Assembly (NCBI GenBank): GCA_029339195.1
Contig: JAPTJF010000023.1
Span: 1 to 64,000, forward strand
Direction: 5' to 3'
Length of the DNA: 64,000 bases
DNA from: Micractinium sp. NFX-FRZ
Taxonomy: Eukaryota; Chlorophyta; Trebouxiophyceae; Chlorellales; Chlorellaceae
Part shown: positions 32,517-44,307 of the stretch, piece after piece
How positions within the stretch are numbered: position 1 is the stretch's first letter
Layout of the letters: each line of letters begins with the position of its first letter
Position numbers and translations under genes: made by a program
Notes under the pieces: model-generated
Seen by the model: the letters and a program-made list of their open reading frames with translations, nothing else
Database searches by the model: none
Told to the model about the DNA's origin: nothing

Positions 32517-35500
32517 ATGGCGTTCTTCAACCGGCAGGCGCTGGCGGGCGCGCGCCGCTTCCTTGCTCCCTACTACTCCGCCAGCGCCCTCCTCATCGCC
32601 TCCTACGTGCTCACCCGCCAGTGGTGGATGCAGCACGGCGACCTAAAGTATGCTCACGCCACGCCCCGAGAGCTGCTGCAAAAGGTGGGCAGCGGCGCGT
32701 GGGGTAACGGGCTGGGCGAGTGATGGCGGCGGCTGGTAGACTCCTATGCTTTGTTTGTTGGGCCGTGGGCAGGGAGACGCCGGGTTCTTCATGCCACACC
32801 TGGACAGTTGCTTGAGCAGGATGCAGGCATTTAGGGAGCGGGCGGCAGGTTGCAGTTTGCTCTGGACCAGGGATGCGCTGCTGCTGGGGCTGCCAGGGCG
32901 TGTGCTGCAGGGTCGGCCATGCCACAGTTGCTCGAGATGAGACACGCCCTCAACTGCACGCACAGCACAGCTGCTACGGGTCTGGCCCACTGCACAGCGC
33001 CGCCCACATGCAGCTATTGCCCGCCCTTCCCACGCTCTCACCACACAGCAACCGCTGCCCTGTCTCCCTCTCTTGCACTTCAGGAGCGGTACGCTGTGTC
33101 CCTGCTCATCACCGCCTGCAGCATCAAGCTGTGGCGGTCCGACACAATGGACTCGTGGCTGTCGGATGCACTGACCTATGGCAAGGTGCGCCGCGTTCGT
33201 TCATTCATGTGGACTGCCATTCAATGCACTCTGATCACATATATAATATCAAGCCCTGGCCGCTTCACACCCCACCACTTCACGCTGCGACACCCACTTT
33301 CTCGTGTCCCACCCTGCCGTGCACCGCCCAGCGTGCGGACGGAAGGAGCTGCCTTGTATTTGCTATGCTTTGTTGTCTGACGTAAATTCAGCGCGCTGCT
33401 CCCCACACCCGCAGAGCGCGACGCTGCTGATGGTTTGGTTCATGGATTACCGGCTGGCCATCTATTATGTCCTGCTGGCAGTGGGTGAGGCACCCATGCT
33501 GTGCTGTGCTGCGCCGTGCTGTGAATGATGCACCGTCTGGCGATGGGCCTCTGCAGTGCTGCTTCGCGTCCGCCCGCAACCAAGCCTGTTCAGAGGGGCC
33601 CACCCCCTGCCCCTTCGCCCACCACCCGCCTCTCTCTCTCCCTCCCTTCCTCCTGCCCTCACCCTCTCCCCCTTCCCCGCCTCCCCCGCAGTCTTCTACC
33701 TCCTCTTCCTCCAGCCCATCTACCAAGAGCCCTGTGCTTGTAAGCACTTGAATCAGCCTGTCCTGCCCTCCCCTCCCCTCCCCCCTGCCCCCCCCCCCCG
33801 GCAGTCTTCTACCTCCTCTTCCCCCAGCCCATCTACCAGGGCCCCTCCGCCATCGAGCAGTTCACCCCCGCCTCGTTCAAGGATCTGGTGGAGGACGCAC
33901 CCCAGCCGGAGCTGACCTGGCTGGTGAGTCAGCACAGCGTGCAAGCGTGTTGGGGCAGCAGCGGGGCAGGACAGGCGGAGGGGTATCTGGGGCGGGCATG
34001 CTTCTCAGCTGGAGCCGACCTGGCTGGTGAGTGGATGGATGCACCCTGCGTCCTTGCACAAGAGATGCCATGTGTAGCTGCAGACCAGCGAGAGGAGGCG
34101 GGCAGTGGCAGCCAATGGCGCCAGCGGTTGGGGTGCAGGCGTACCCGAGCCGAGTGCAGCGTGGCTGGTGAGGGAGCCAGCACGCCCAGGGCAGAGAGTT
34201 CGATAGCTGCTGCAGCTGCAATGGTGGTGATGCTGATGATGCCGCCGCACCAGGGTGCCTCTCAACCCTGGCCCTCCTGCCCGCCCGACTTCTCACCTCC
34301 CCCTGCCAGCGCGCCCACCCCCACCCCCACCCGTTCCAGCATTCCCCCCCCTGCCCCCGTTGCCTGCCTGCCTGCCCTCCCCCCAGGTGGAGTTCTACGC
34401 CCCCTGGGCTCCCCCCTGCATCCACCTGGAGCCGGTGTTTGCTGAGCTGTCGCTCAAGTACACCACCGACCGCCTCAAGTTTGGAAAAGTGGACGCCAGC
34501 AGGTGCGGGAGGTGCAGCTTTCAGTCGAGTGCGCGGGTGTCCGTGCAGAGGCGAGAACTGTGCCTGTCCGTTTAGCAGCCAGCTGGTGCATTCAAAATGT
34601 GTCGCGAGAAGGGGATGAGTGGATGCGTGTGAGCACGCGGGGTGACATGCATGCACATGATGGCTGGTATGAAGGCAGCTCTGGGCAGGCATTGAGGGCC
34701 GTGCCTGGTTGCCGGGTGTGAAGGGAGGCAGCGGGAGGCGAGCCGCTGCTGGCTGAGCGGGGGGCACCCTGCCGGCAGCACGTGGGCTGGCTCGTGCAGC
34801 GTGATGACCCCGCTCACCTGACTGTGCCACCCCCGCCTTGCACCAAGGGCACCCGGTATCGCCCCGTGCGGCATGCCCCACACCTCTCATGCGCCGTGGG
34901 CTTCATGTGCGGCCCTATCCCCAGTCTCCCCAAGTTTGCACCCAGGGTTGGGTTCGGGCCTCCGGTTGAGAGGGTTGCCTCGGCTACCACCCAACTGTCC
35001 CTGGGCGCAGGTGGCCCCAGCTGGCGACGCAGCACAAGGTGCAGGTGTACGGCGCCCTGCCCCACCTGCCCACCTTCATCGAGTTCAAGGGGGGCAAGGA
35101 GCTGGGGCGCATCCCGCACCTGTTTGAGGGTAAGCAGGAGTGCTCCCTCGTGTTAGAGCAGGGACCAAGCAGTCTGCTGCTGGGAGATGGCATGCTGGGA
35201 GAGGGATGAAGGCAGTGTCGTGGTGTCGGTGCAAGGGGGCCAAGGAGGCGGGGTGCACAGCCCAACAATATGCCCTGCTGGCTGGTTGTAAGGAAGGGGA
35301 GAAGGCCCAGCCAAACGCTTGTAAGGACGGGCAGAGGCCCAGCTGGGTGCTGCGCAGACGCTGGCCCGGCGCATGCCCACACCTGTTCTCTCCCTCGGCT
35401 CCGCCAACGCCCACCGCTACCGCCGCCGCCTCAGTCGCTGCTGACCGGTCAACCTCCCCATCGCCTGCCACATCACCCTTCTGCAGACGGCACGGTCTCG

Positions 35501-35659
35501 GTGATGAAGGTGCGGCGGCAGGACATCATCGTTGCCTTTGGTCTGGAGGAGCATCTGGAGGAAGCGAAGAAAGCAGCGACAGCGGCAGCCGGCACTGCTG
35601 GCGGCAGCGGCAAGGGCGGCGCCAAGGCGGGCGCCGGCAGCACCAAGAAGCGGCGCTAA
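32517..35659 (+). CDS. TMX2: Thioredoxin-related transmembrane protein 2
   Basis: Exons 32517-32684, 33084-33185, 33415-33484, 33805-33923, 34387-34502, 35011-35129 and 35487-35659 join in phase to 288 aa (human TMX2 is 296). It is an ER/mitochondria-contact membrane protein of the PDI family. Hydrophobic segments lie at ~22-36, ~58-72 and ~92-118, followed by FPQPIYQGP (human LPQPPAYMGP). The thioredoxin-like domain runs from ~154: VEFYAPWAPPC, then ELSLKYTTDRLKFGKVDASR and LPTFIEFKGGKELGRIP. The active site is A-P-P-C, with only the second cysteine (C164), as in animal TMX2 (SNDC). It is therefore not a canonical dithiol oxidoreductase. The basic C-terminus STKKRR resembles a dilysine ER-retrieval signal. 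Introns 3 and 4 carry exon-like copies (see findings). Confidence 0.92.
33692..33739 (+). repeat. In-frame cassette-like copy of the start of TMX2 exon 4
   Basis: This 48-nt segment repeats the first ~40 nt of exon 4 (33805 onward). It has its own pyrimidine tract and cag acceptor, and a gtaagc donor. The length is a multiple of three and the phase matches exon 3, so its inclusion would add 16 residues (FYLLFLQPIYQEP...) without a frameshift. Confidence 0.6.
34009..34026 (+). repeat. In-frame copy of the last 18 nt of TMX2 exon 4
   Basis: CTGGAGCCGACCTGGCTG copies the exon 4 end at 33906-33923 with few mismatches. It is bounded by a ttctcag acceptor and a gtgagt donor. It is 18 nt in phase 0, so it would add LEPTWL if spliced in. 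Confidence 0.5.
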
Positions 35660-36166
35660 TGGCGGGCAAGTGCAGCCTGTTCGTGAGTTGCTTAGCGCCC
35701 ATTATAAGTCGGGCTCACCTCTACCTCCGAAACGTGACAAAAACAGCAAAGAGCCGCCGCAATGCAAGATTGGAGATCTCTTTGAAGCGTTGCTTAGGGA
35801 AGGACAGTACAGGAGGGTGCCCATGACCACAAACTGGTGCCACCCCGTAAACCGTGTTTAGCACGGCAGCACACTACAGCTCCCCAATTTGCTTGAGGAT
35901 GGCTACATCATCCAGCAGCAAGTCGCACCTGCGCTCAGCGCCGCCCGAAGAAGTGGCCAAAACTACGAGCTGCTCGTAGTTTCGCGGCTGTCAGCAGGAG
36001 GCCCTCGCTGTCCTACCTACCGAGCGGGCGGCGGCGCCCGGGCCCTGGGACACAGCGGGCTCCCACCGCCGCTGCCGCCACCGCCACCTGGGCTGGGCCG
36101 GCTGCGGCCCGTGCACCCCACCAAGCACTGCTTTCCTCCCCTCTGCTTGATCAGCCCAGGCCAGCG
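35660..36166. promoter_or_regulatory. TMX2 3' end and promoter of receptor kinase A
   Basis: These 507 bp hold the TMX2 3' UTR and the upstream region of copy A. From about 35870 onward the sequence is homologous to the region upstream of copy C in reverse orientation (shared GCTCCCCAAT, CGGCACCTGCGCTC-like blocks). This identifies it as part of the duplicated unit. Confidence 0.55.
35961..35981. promoter_or_regulatory. 21-bp perfect palindrome upstream of receptor kinase A
   Basis: Two 10-bp arms, AACTACGAGC and its exact reverse complement, flank one central base, 186 bp before the copy A ATG. The same element lies upstream of copy C with one arm mismatch, and upstream of copy B only the left arm survives. 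Conservation across duplicates suggests a binding site or a 5' UTR hairpin. Confidence 0.55.
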
Positions 36167-38813
36167 ATGTCCCATGGCAGGCATCAGTCAACTAACATAC
36201 GCACATCCAGGTCAACAGCTGGCGCTGCTGCGTCAGCACTGCTGCTGCTGCCCCTGCTGCTGGTAACGGCACCCAAGTCGGCGGCGGTGGATGAAGGTGC
36301 GGGGAGAAGGGGCCGCACTGCCGCCGCCGCCGCCGCTGTGTGGTTCCGCCGCTGTGGGCGGTCAACAAGCACAGCTCGCTAGGAGCTCCATCGTAAAACC
36401 ATCCAGCACCGATGTCCTGTGTCCTCCCGCCTCCCTATGCCTCACCCTCTGCCCACCCCCGCAGTGGCCATCATGCGCCGCCTGCGCCAAGCAGTGCACG
36501 AGTCGGGTGCTGCCGCCATGGCTGCCGGCCCAGGCTGGCAGCTGGGCAACGCCTCCCACCCCTGCACGTGGGACGGCGTGGCGTGCAAGCACACCTCCCC
36601 AGGGCAAGAGCAACACGTAACTGCAATGTGAGGCCCAAGCTTCTTATGATCTGCTTTGCTTGATCGGCAGCGCACAGCCCTCAACCCCAGCCATCGCCGG
36701 CATGTGGCTCAGTCGCACGCACTGCTCATGCCTTGCCGCCACCTTGCGGGCCCCCATGCAGCCGCCTGGTGTGCTCAGGCCAATTCCCTCCCTCTGCCCG
36801 CGGCGCTGCCCCGGGTGGCGGGCCGCCAGCGCTGCTGCCGGAGCTGGCGCATCTGCAGTGGGTGGAGGAGTTTAGGTGGGAGTGCACGAGGGGGCCGCGG
36901 CCCGGCCTCATCCCGCCTGAGTGGGGCGCACCCACCGCCTGGCCCCGCCTCAAAAAGTGAGCACCCAACAACCTTGCCCAATCCTGCTCACAAGCCTTCC
37001 CACCTGCCTGCACGCCATCTGGCATTGCCATGATTCTTGGCTGCTCATGCGCCGCATGCCCGGCACACACGCTCCGCATGCCGCCGCTGCCTGCCACCTC
37101 CATGCCTGGTTGCCCGCCCACCCACCTCATGTAGGCACCGCCCTGCCGCGTTCCCCTCCCCTCACTGCCGCAGGTTGTCCATCACTGCCGCCTCCCTGCA
37201 GGGCGGCCTGCCAGAGATTCAGCCCGGGGCGCTGCCGTGGCTGGAGGATTTGCACGTTCAGTCGCTGGTGATGCAGGCGACGCTGCCCGCCTCGTGGGGA
37301 GAGTCTCCCCGTGTGCTGCCCACGCTGCGCACGCTGTCGGTGCAGTACGGCTTCCCTGGGCACCTGCCGGCGGCATGGTCGGCAGGGTTCCGCCAGCTGG
37401 AAGTCCTTTCCATCAGCGGCTGGCCAGGCAACTATCTTCAGCTGCACTACCCCGTGCAAACCGCTGCCGGCGTGTCAGCCCCCGTGCGCCTGCCGCCCGA
37501 ATGGGGGGCCCCCGGCAGCTTCCCCAGGCTGCGCCGTCTGGCGCTGGCTGCCCTGGAGGCCTCGGGCCCCTTGCCGCCTGCTTGGACAGCTGGCGGCTTC
37601 CCCTCCCTGGAAACCCTGTGAGTGTGGGCTCCAGGTTGGGCGGGGCGGCCAGCAACAAGCCGCACTAGGCACTGCAATGCACACCTGCTCCGTCTCTGCC
37701 TGCCTCTTCCCGGCCTGCCTGCCCGAGCCCCATGCATCCCACCCCCAGCACCCCGCCCGCTGCTCCCCACCTGCCTGCCCCACTGTGCCTGCAGGGACCT
37801 GTCGTCGAATAACCTCACCGGCACGCTCCCGCCCTGCCTGTTCCAGCTGCACCCACGGCTGGCGCAGCTTGAGGTGAACCATGCTGTGCCATGCAGTGCC
37901 GTGCCGTGCTGTTCTTTGCCGTGGCACTCTGGTGCCCCTGCTCACTATCCCATCACACAGGATCCCATGCAGCGACACGGCATTCACCGCCCACAGCTAT
38001 CCGCTACCGATGTGCTGCCTGCAGCGATGCGTGCCTCGCCTGCTGTTCCTGCAGCATAAAGAGCTTCCACATCCTGCTCTCCCCTCCCCTCCCCTTTCGC
38101 CCGTGCGCAGCTTGCCAGCAATGGCTTCCAAGGGAGGCTGCCTGCCGAGTGGGGGCGCTCCCCGGTGAGTGAGCGGGGCCTGAGTGCGCTTGCGCTGCCA
38201 AAACTCCCGCACTGGCCGGTGCGACGTGTGACCTGCCTGCTGCCCGCCAGCTCGTCCCACGCACCTTGACCTCTCCTTGACATGTTAAGTGCAGGTAGCC
38301 GAGAAACTTGGCCTTGCCGGCAACGCCCTCACCGGCCCCGCCTTCCCGCCGGCCTGGCTGGGCCCCGGCAGGCTTCCAAGCTTGGAGGTGCTGCAGCTGG
38401 CAGGGAACCCAGGGCTGACTGGCACCCTGCCGCACGCGCTGTGGGGCAAGCTCACAATGATGTGAGTGGTGGGCCTTGGTGATATACAGGAAAGCGTGCT
38501 GCGCGGGTGGGGTTCAAGTGCTGGCCGTGGCAGCATTCAACGAGCATGTGGTATGCAGACGTGTTTGAGGGTTGTGCACCCATGCTGCATTGAGTCCCGA
38601 GTTGCAACTGCCAGCCACCCCTGCTGTTCTTGCCTCCTCCTGCCATTCCATCACTCCCCAGATCCTTGGACAACACTGCCATCAGTGGCAGCATCCCCGC
38701 CAGCTGGTGCCAGCTCCCATTGGCCGACTCACTGACGCACCTGTGAGGCGGGCGGGGCGGGCGGGTTGAGCATGGAAGGCGCCGGCAGGCAGGCGGAGCT
38801 TGGAAAGATATAA

Positions 38814-38859
<46 letters not shown>

Positions 38860-41800
38860 TGGCTGGTGTGCGCAGGGGGAGGGTTGAGGCAGGCGTGCCA
38901 GTAAGATGAGGAGGCAGGCGTCCCAGGTGCCTCCCCTGCTTCTCCCAATGCGATTCATCTCATGCCACCTCTCCCTGGTTGCTTGTGCAGAAAGATTGCT
39001 GACACAAACATCGACCCAGTGCTGCCACAGTGCGTAGGGCGAGCACGGCCACCGCTAGCGCAGGCCTCGTTCCCACAGGAGCCCGCTGCACCACAGGCGC
39101 CGCTGTTGATGCGACTGCTGGCGCTGGCATCCACGGCGGGTCTAGCACTGGTGGTGCTGGCTGCGTCGGCAGCTTGGCGGCGCAGGCTGCGGCAACCTCA
39201 GCGCCAGCAGCGGCAGCAGCGGCAGCAGCAGCAGGGAGAATTCGTACTGCTGGCAACTCGGGCCCCGCTGCAGCAGCAATGGCGGCCTGCCAGTGCAGCA
39301 GCCGATGCTGGCAAGGATGGCGGGGCAGCGCGGCACGGCAGGCTTGCTCGGGTGGGTGCCCTGCTGAGCGCGCACTTGGATGGCCAGGGGAGGGGCATAG
39401 ACATCACACCCATGGCTGAGCAGGCGGTACTTGCGCACCGGCTGGGGCAGAGGGGGCAGGCGGCGAGGTGGGATTGGGATGGCTTAACAGATGGGGATGC
39501 CGACCCTGACAGACGACTGCTGCAAGACAACAGCGGCACACCAGGCAGTGCGGCCGTGGTGTCGGCCCCTTGGCAGGCGGCGGCACCGGGACTGGCAGCG
39601 CCGCGCAGCAGGCAGTGGGGTTTGCCCACACAGTCTCTGCGCGTGCCAGCCTCTGAGCTGGAGGTGGGTGGGTGCCGCCAGTGGATGAGTTGGTGGCTGC
39701 ATTGACTCCAGTCCTAACCAGTCCCCAGAGTTTGCTTTTCAGCCATTGGAAAGCTGCACTGATTCTTGTCCCCAGGTGGATGACCCTCCGGCCCTTCCGA
39801 TGCACTCTCAGTGTTCGTGAGCGTGCCAGTGTGCCGCGTGCCACCTCTGCACTTGCATACGAATGCACTGCAGCAACCTGGCTGCTCCTGCTGACCACCC
39901 TCCTGTCCCCTTGCCCTCCCCCCCTCCCCCTCTGCCCGCCCTTCTACCGCAGTTTGCTGTGGACGAGCAGGGCGGGCTTGTAGTGCTGGGGGTGGGCGGC
40001 CACGCTGTGTGCTACCTGGCTCGGCTCCAAGGAGTGCTGGCTGCGGTCAAGGTGAGGCGGCTGGAGCAGGCCCCTCTCGGAAAGTTCTGTCAGGCTGCCT
40101 CGCGCTGGGCTACCGAGAGGCGGCTCAGTGGCTCGTCGCTCTGTGTTCAACAAGTTAGAGAGTGCTGCATAACCAGCTCTGCATAAGCCTCTTAAATAGA
40201 GAGTGCTGCGTAACCGCCTCTGCATAAGCCTCTGCACAAGCCTCCTTGAATCCCCCTGTTGCCACATCCCCGCCTGGGTGCATGAGCAGGTGTGCGAGTT
40301 AGAGCCCGGGGTGGATTCCCGTAACGCGTGGAGGGAGGTGGCGCTGCTGCGGGCATGCGTGCACCCCCGAATCGTGCCTCTGCTAGGGGTGGCGCTCAAG
40401 GTGGGTGGGAGAGGGGCGTGAGGCAGGGCAGGAGGCAGGCCAGGGGGCAGGTGTGCTGGGACATGGCGGCACCAACCAGCCTGCGGCAGCAGCCAGCATG
40501 CCCATCGCAGGTGATCAGCCGTCACCAGGCAGTCAAACTGCAGCACCTCTTCAATGACTTTCTCTGGTGCTTCACTGGCCGCTGCCCCCGTTCCGCTCAG
40601 CGCTTGTGCACCCTGCCCCGCACTGTGTGCTCACCTGCCCTTTCCTCCCCTGCGCTGCAGGCCAGCCTGCTCATGGTTGCCATGCCCTTCATGCAAGGCG
40701 GCAGCCTGGCCTCAGCACTGGCACATGAAGGCCGCCGCAGTGCGCTGCGCTGGGAGGCCTGGTGGGTGGGGTGGGCTGTGGGTTGGTGGCACTGCAGTGT
40801 GCAAGGGCCCATATGCGGCTGCTACCAGCAAAGTTGCGTGACTGGGAAGCAGGGTTCAGGTGCAGATCAACCAGACGTTCTCTCGTGCCGACCGCCTTAG
40901 TGTCTGGCCAACCGCAGACCTCCGACTGCTGCGCGTGCTGAGCCTGCAGCGGGCGCCAGGTGGCGCTGGACGTGGCGGAGGCGCTGGCGTACCTGCACGG
41001 GCGCAACGTGATGCACGGCGACCTGAAGCCAGCCAACGTCCTGCTGTCCCGGGAGAACGAGGCATACATTTCAGACCTGGGCATGGCACGGGTCATGGGC
41101 GGCGAAAGCCCCGCGCCCGGCTTCACTCGCACATATGCAGGTGGGCGGGTGGGTGTGGGCACGCGCTGTGGTGTTGGGAGGGCTTGTTTGCAGGCGTCTG
41201 GTAAGGTTGCTGCTGGCACTGCCCACCATCTGAGCAGGTCCCCCACCCAAAGGCCCCATACCGCTCCAACCTGCTGCGGTCCCAATCATTGGCCACAGCT
41301 GCTGCTGCTGCCACCCGCTGAGCCATCCCCTGCCTGCCACCCCGCCTGCTGCCTGCAGCCCCCGAGCAGCTGCTGGGCACGCCGTGCACCCTGGCAGCCG
41401 ACGCCTTCTCCCTGGGGATGCTGCTCATAGTGCTGACGACACAGCGGCTGCTGCACAATCGAGGGGAGTGGACGCTGCCGCGAGCGCCCGAGGACTGCCC
41501 GCAGGTGTGGCGGAGGGCTGGGTGATGGTGGGCGTTGCTTGGCGGCTGCAACAGTGCTTTGTGGGGATGGGGGGAGTAAGGCGGCATTGAATTATCAAAG
41601 CTGCTGGTTTTGCACCCCACCTGTCCGTCACACGGCCAGGTCAAGCAGTACCACCCAATACCATGCCCATACCCTCGGCTGTACTGCCCAGTCTCACTCT
41701 TGCCTGCCCACCTCCACACCGGCCACTGTTGCAGGGGGTGTTGTCCCTCATTGAGCGCTGCATCCAGCCCAGCCCGGAGCAGCGTCCCAGCGCAGCAGAG

Positions 41801-41938
41801 GTGCTGCAGCGGTTGCAGGAGGAGATCAGGGCGGACAGCGGCGGTGGCAGCGGCAGCGGCGGCAGCGGCGCTGGTGGAGGGCACACCAGCGCCGGTATCG
41901 GCAATTGCCACCCCGCGGACCTTGCACCCAGCAAATGA
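36167..41938 (+). CDS. LRR receptor-like kinase, copy A (intact), 945 aa
   Basis: Fifteen exons join in phase: 36167-36296, 36465-36627, 36762-36956, 37174-37617, 37795-37873, 38111-38164, 38295-38461, 38662-38742, 38991-39663, 39953-40051, 40290-40400, 40661-40761, 40950-41140, 41359-41504, 41735-41938. The order is: signal peptide (ALLLLPLLLV); LRRNT_2-type cap (HPCTWDGVAC); plant-type LRRs to ~470 (LDLSSNNLTGTLP, LAGNALTG); one membrane span at ~476-500; a Gln-rich juxtamembrane region; and a kinase from ~663. The kinase has VAIK-type K695, helix-C E711, catalytic loop HGDLKPAN with D790 (non-RD), DLG instead of DFG at D808, and an APE motif. The third loop glycine is Ala. This is a plasma-membrane receptor for an unknown ligand and the only complete undamaged copy here. 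Confidence 0.88.
38815..38859. repeat. GGCA tetranucleotide microsatellite
   Basis: About eleven perfect GGCA units lie in intron 8 of receptor kinase A. A related CCTG run lies at about 43822-43850 in the epimerase gene. Confidence 0.85.
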
Positions 41939-42329
41939 ACGCCACCGCCAGTCATGCCCACAATCAATGTAACCCGATGTTTTTGCAACAGTGTCCCTTC
42001 ATGAATGCTGTCAACGTGAAGTGCACAGGTCGAGGGGTTCAGCTTGGGGGACTCCCGATGTCATGGGAGAAGGCGAGATAGCTCGTGCGCATGCACAAGA
42101 ATATGGGATCGGTTACTCAAGCACGGTGGCACCAATGGACCCAACATAAGCGGCTGAAAACTGCCACACCTTCGGGAAACAAGCACCGCCGCCACGACAG
42201 GCCCAGCAGGCGAGTTCAAATGGGCCCGCCGCCTGCCGCGTCTTTAGAGCCCTATACCCCCGCCAAAGCTGGCATTCAAACGTGGCAGTCACAATCAAGA
42301 TACAATAGCTTGCACAGAGTCGGCGCGCG
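41939..42329. promoter_or_regulatory. 3' end of receptor kinase A and epimerase promoter; TGTAA
   Basis: TGTAA at 41968-41972, 30 bp after the stop of copy A, is the expected chlorophyte poly(A) signal position. The remaining ~350 bp precede the epimerase ATG. No motif is recognised. Confidence 0.5.
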
Positions 42330-44272
42330 ATGCGGGGCTGTCTTTTCCGCGTGGGGCTGCTGGTACTTCTGGCTGCGGCCTCCGCCGCGGAAGAGGATGC
42401 GCGGCAGCGTGTTCGCAAGGTGGTGCTGCGCAACAGCAACGGCATGGAGGCTCACATCGTCAAGACGGGCGCCTGCATACAGCAGCTGCTCGTCCCCAAC
42501 GCGGCCGGGGAGCTGGTTGATGTGATGATGGGTTTCGAGGACGAGGAGGCGTACCAGGTGAGGCGCGGTGCCGGTTCAGTGCAGTCCCGGCGGCGGTATC
42601 CCGCTCACCGCCTGCCGCCCGCTGGCTGCACGCTCCGCGACGCACGCACGCACGCTTCACACCTGCTGCTGTTCTTTGTGGCCCTGGCGCAGAACGGCAC
42701 CAGTGTTTCCGGCTGCATAGTGGGCCGCTATGGCGGCAGGATCACTGGAGGCAACTTCACGGTTGACGGTGCGCTGCGTGCATTTGTGCGACGGGCTCTG
42801 CACACCGGGAGGGATGCAGCCCCCGTGTGCTTTGCTGCACCGCCGCTATGATGCTCCAGCTCCTGCATCTGCTGGCCCCGACTTGGCATTCCAGGGCAGG
42901 CTGCGCGCCCCAGCCTTATGGAAAGCTGTGTGCTGCAACCGACATAGCGGGTCCCGGGCCCGCGGCCGCTGCACACGCTACTGCCGGTGCGGCTAGCGGC
43001 CTGCAAAGAACATGCCAGGCAGCACCTCACGGCAGAACACGTACGTGCCACCACCTGGAGCCTGCTGCCCCCTGCCCTGCCTTCCCCGGCTGCAGGCAAG
43101 ACCTACCAGCTCGCAAAGGACAGCAAGGGCAACACGCTGCACGGCGGCGGCATCGGCTACAACCGAGTGCAGTGGGAGGTGGATGAGGTGTCCCTCCAGG
43201 TTTGTTTGGATGTGGGACCCGAGTCACATGACACAGGATGTGGGGGCCTCTGCCTCTCCAGGTGTGTGCATGCCTCTGCCAGCCTGGCATGCAGGCAGAG
43301 GTGTGTCTCTTGAGCTTCCACGCTGGAGCTCTCTGGGGCAGGCGCTGCGTGCCCGCAAGTGCTGTGCTGCACTCAGCGCCCTACGGCCAGGCTGCCGCCA
43401 CACAAGAGCGCCACCGCAGCCATTCAGCAGCAGGCCGTGAAGCAGCGGAGACATGAGAGGAGCGTGCCATGCCATGCGCTCCCCTCCGCTGCCTGGTGCA
43501 GGAGTACAGCGGCGGCAACGAGTCGTGGGTGGTGCTGAGCTACGACAGCCCCGATGGGGAGCAGGTGGGCGGGGTGACGGGTGGACGAGCCCACCGAGGG
43601 AGATGTGATGTGATGTGATGTGATGTTTCTGAAAGGGGCTGGCGGCGCATGCAGGGCTGGCGCTGCTTGGCTCCAGCCCGGGGATTTAGAACTTGACACC
43701 GGGGGGTGCACGCTGTGGGGCGCAGGCCTTGGGCTGCCCATGCCAACCCGCCCTGCCCAAGGCCTGCCCACACCCGCCTGCCTGCCAACCTGCCTGCCTC
43801 CTTGGCTGCCCGCCCACACCCGCCTGCCTGCCTGCCTGCCTGCCTGCCTGGAGCCTGCACACCCCCTGCCCTTCTCACTGACTGCACCTGGGGTCCCTGC
43901 CTGCCCTGAATTGAAACGTGCAAGTGTGCTCATGGCCTTCAAGCTCGTGTGTTGACTTCCTAGTTCTCTCGACTTGCACTGGCTTGTCGGCCTGCAGGGC
44001 TTCCCCGGCAACCTGCAGCTGGAAGTGCAGTACACTCTGGGGGACGACAACACCCTGTCCATTGGTGGGTGGCGGTGGGTGTGCTGGAAAGCAGGCTTGC
44101 GTATGGGAAGGCACGCAGCGGGGCGAAGGTGGGATGGCACGTCGCTGGGGGCGCACTGCCGGGGTGATGTGGCCGCTCCCCACCCATCACTATCGCCATA
44201 CCTGGCTGCGCCCCGCCCTGCCCTGCTCTGCCCTGCCCCGTCCGCCGTCGCTCGCCACGTCTGCTGCTCGCA

Positions 44273-44307
<35 letters not shown>

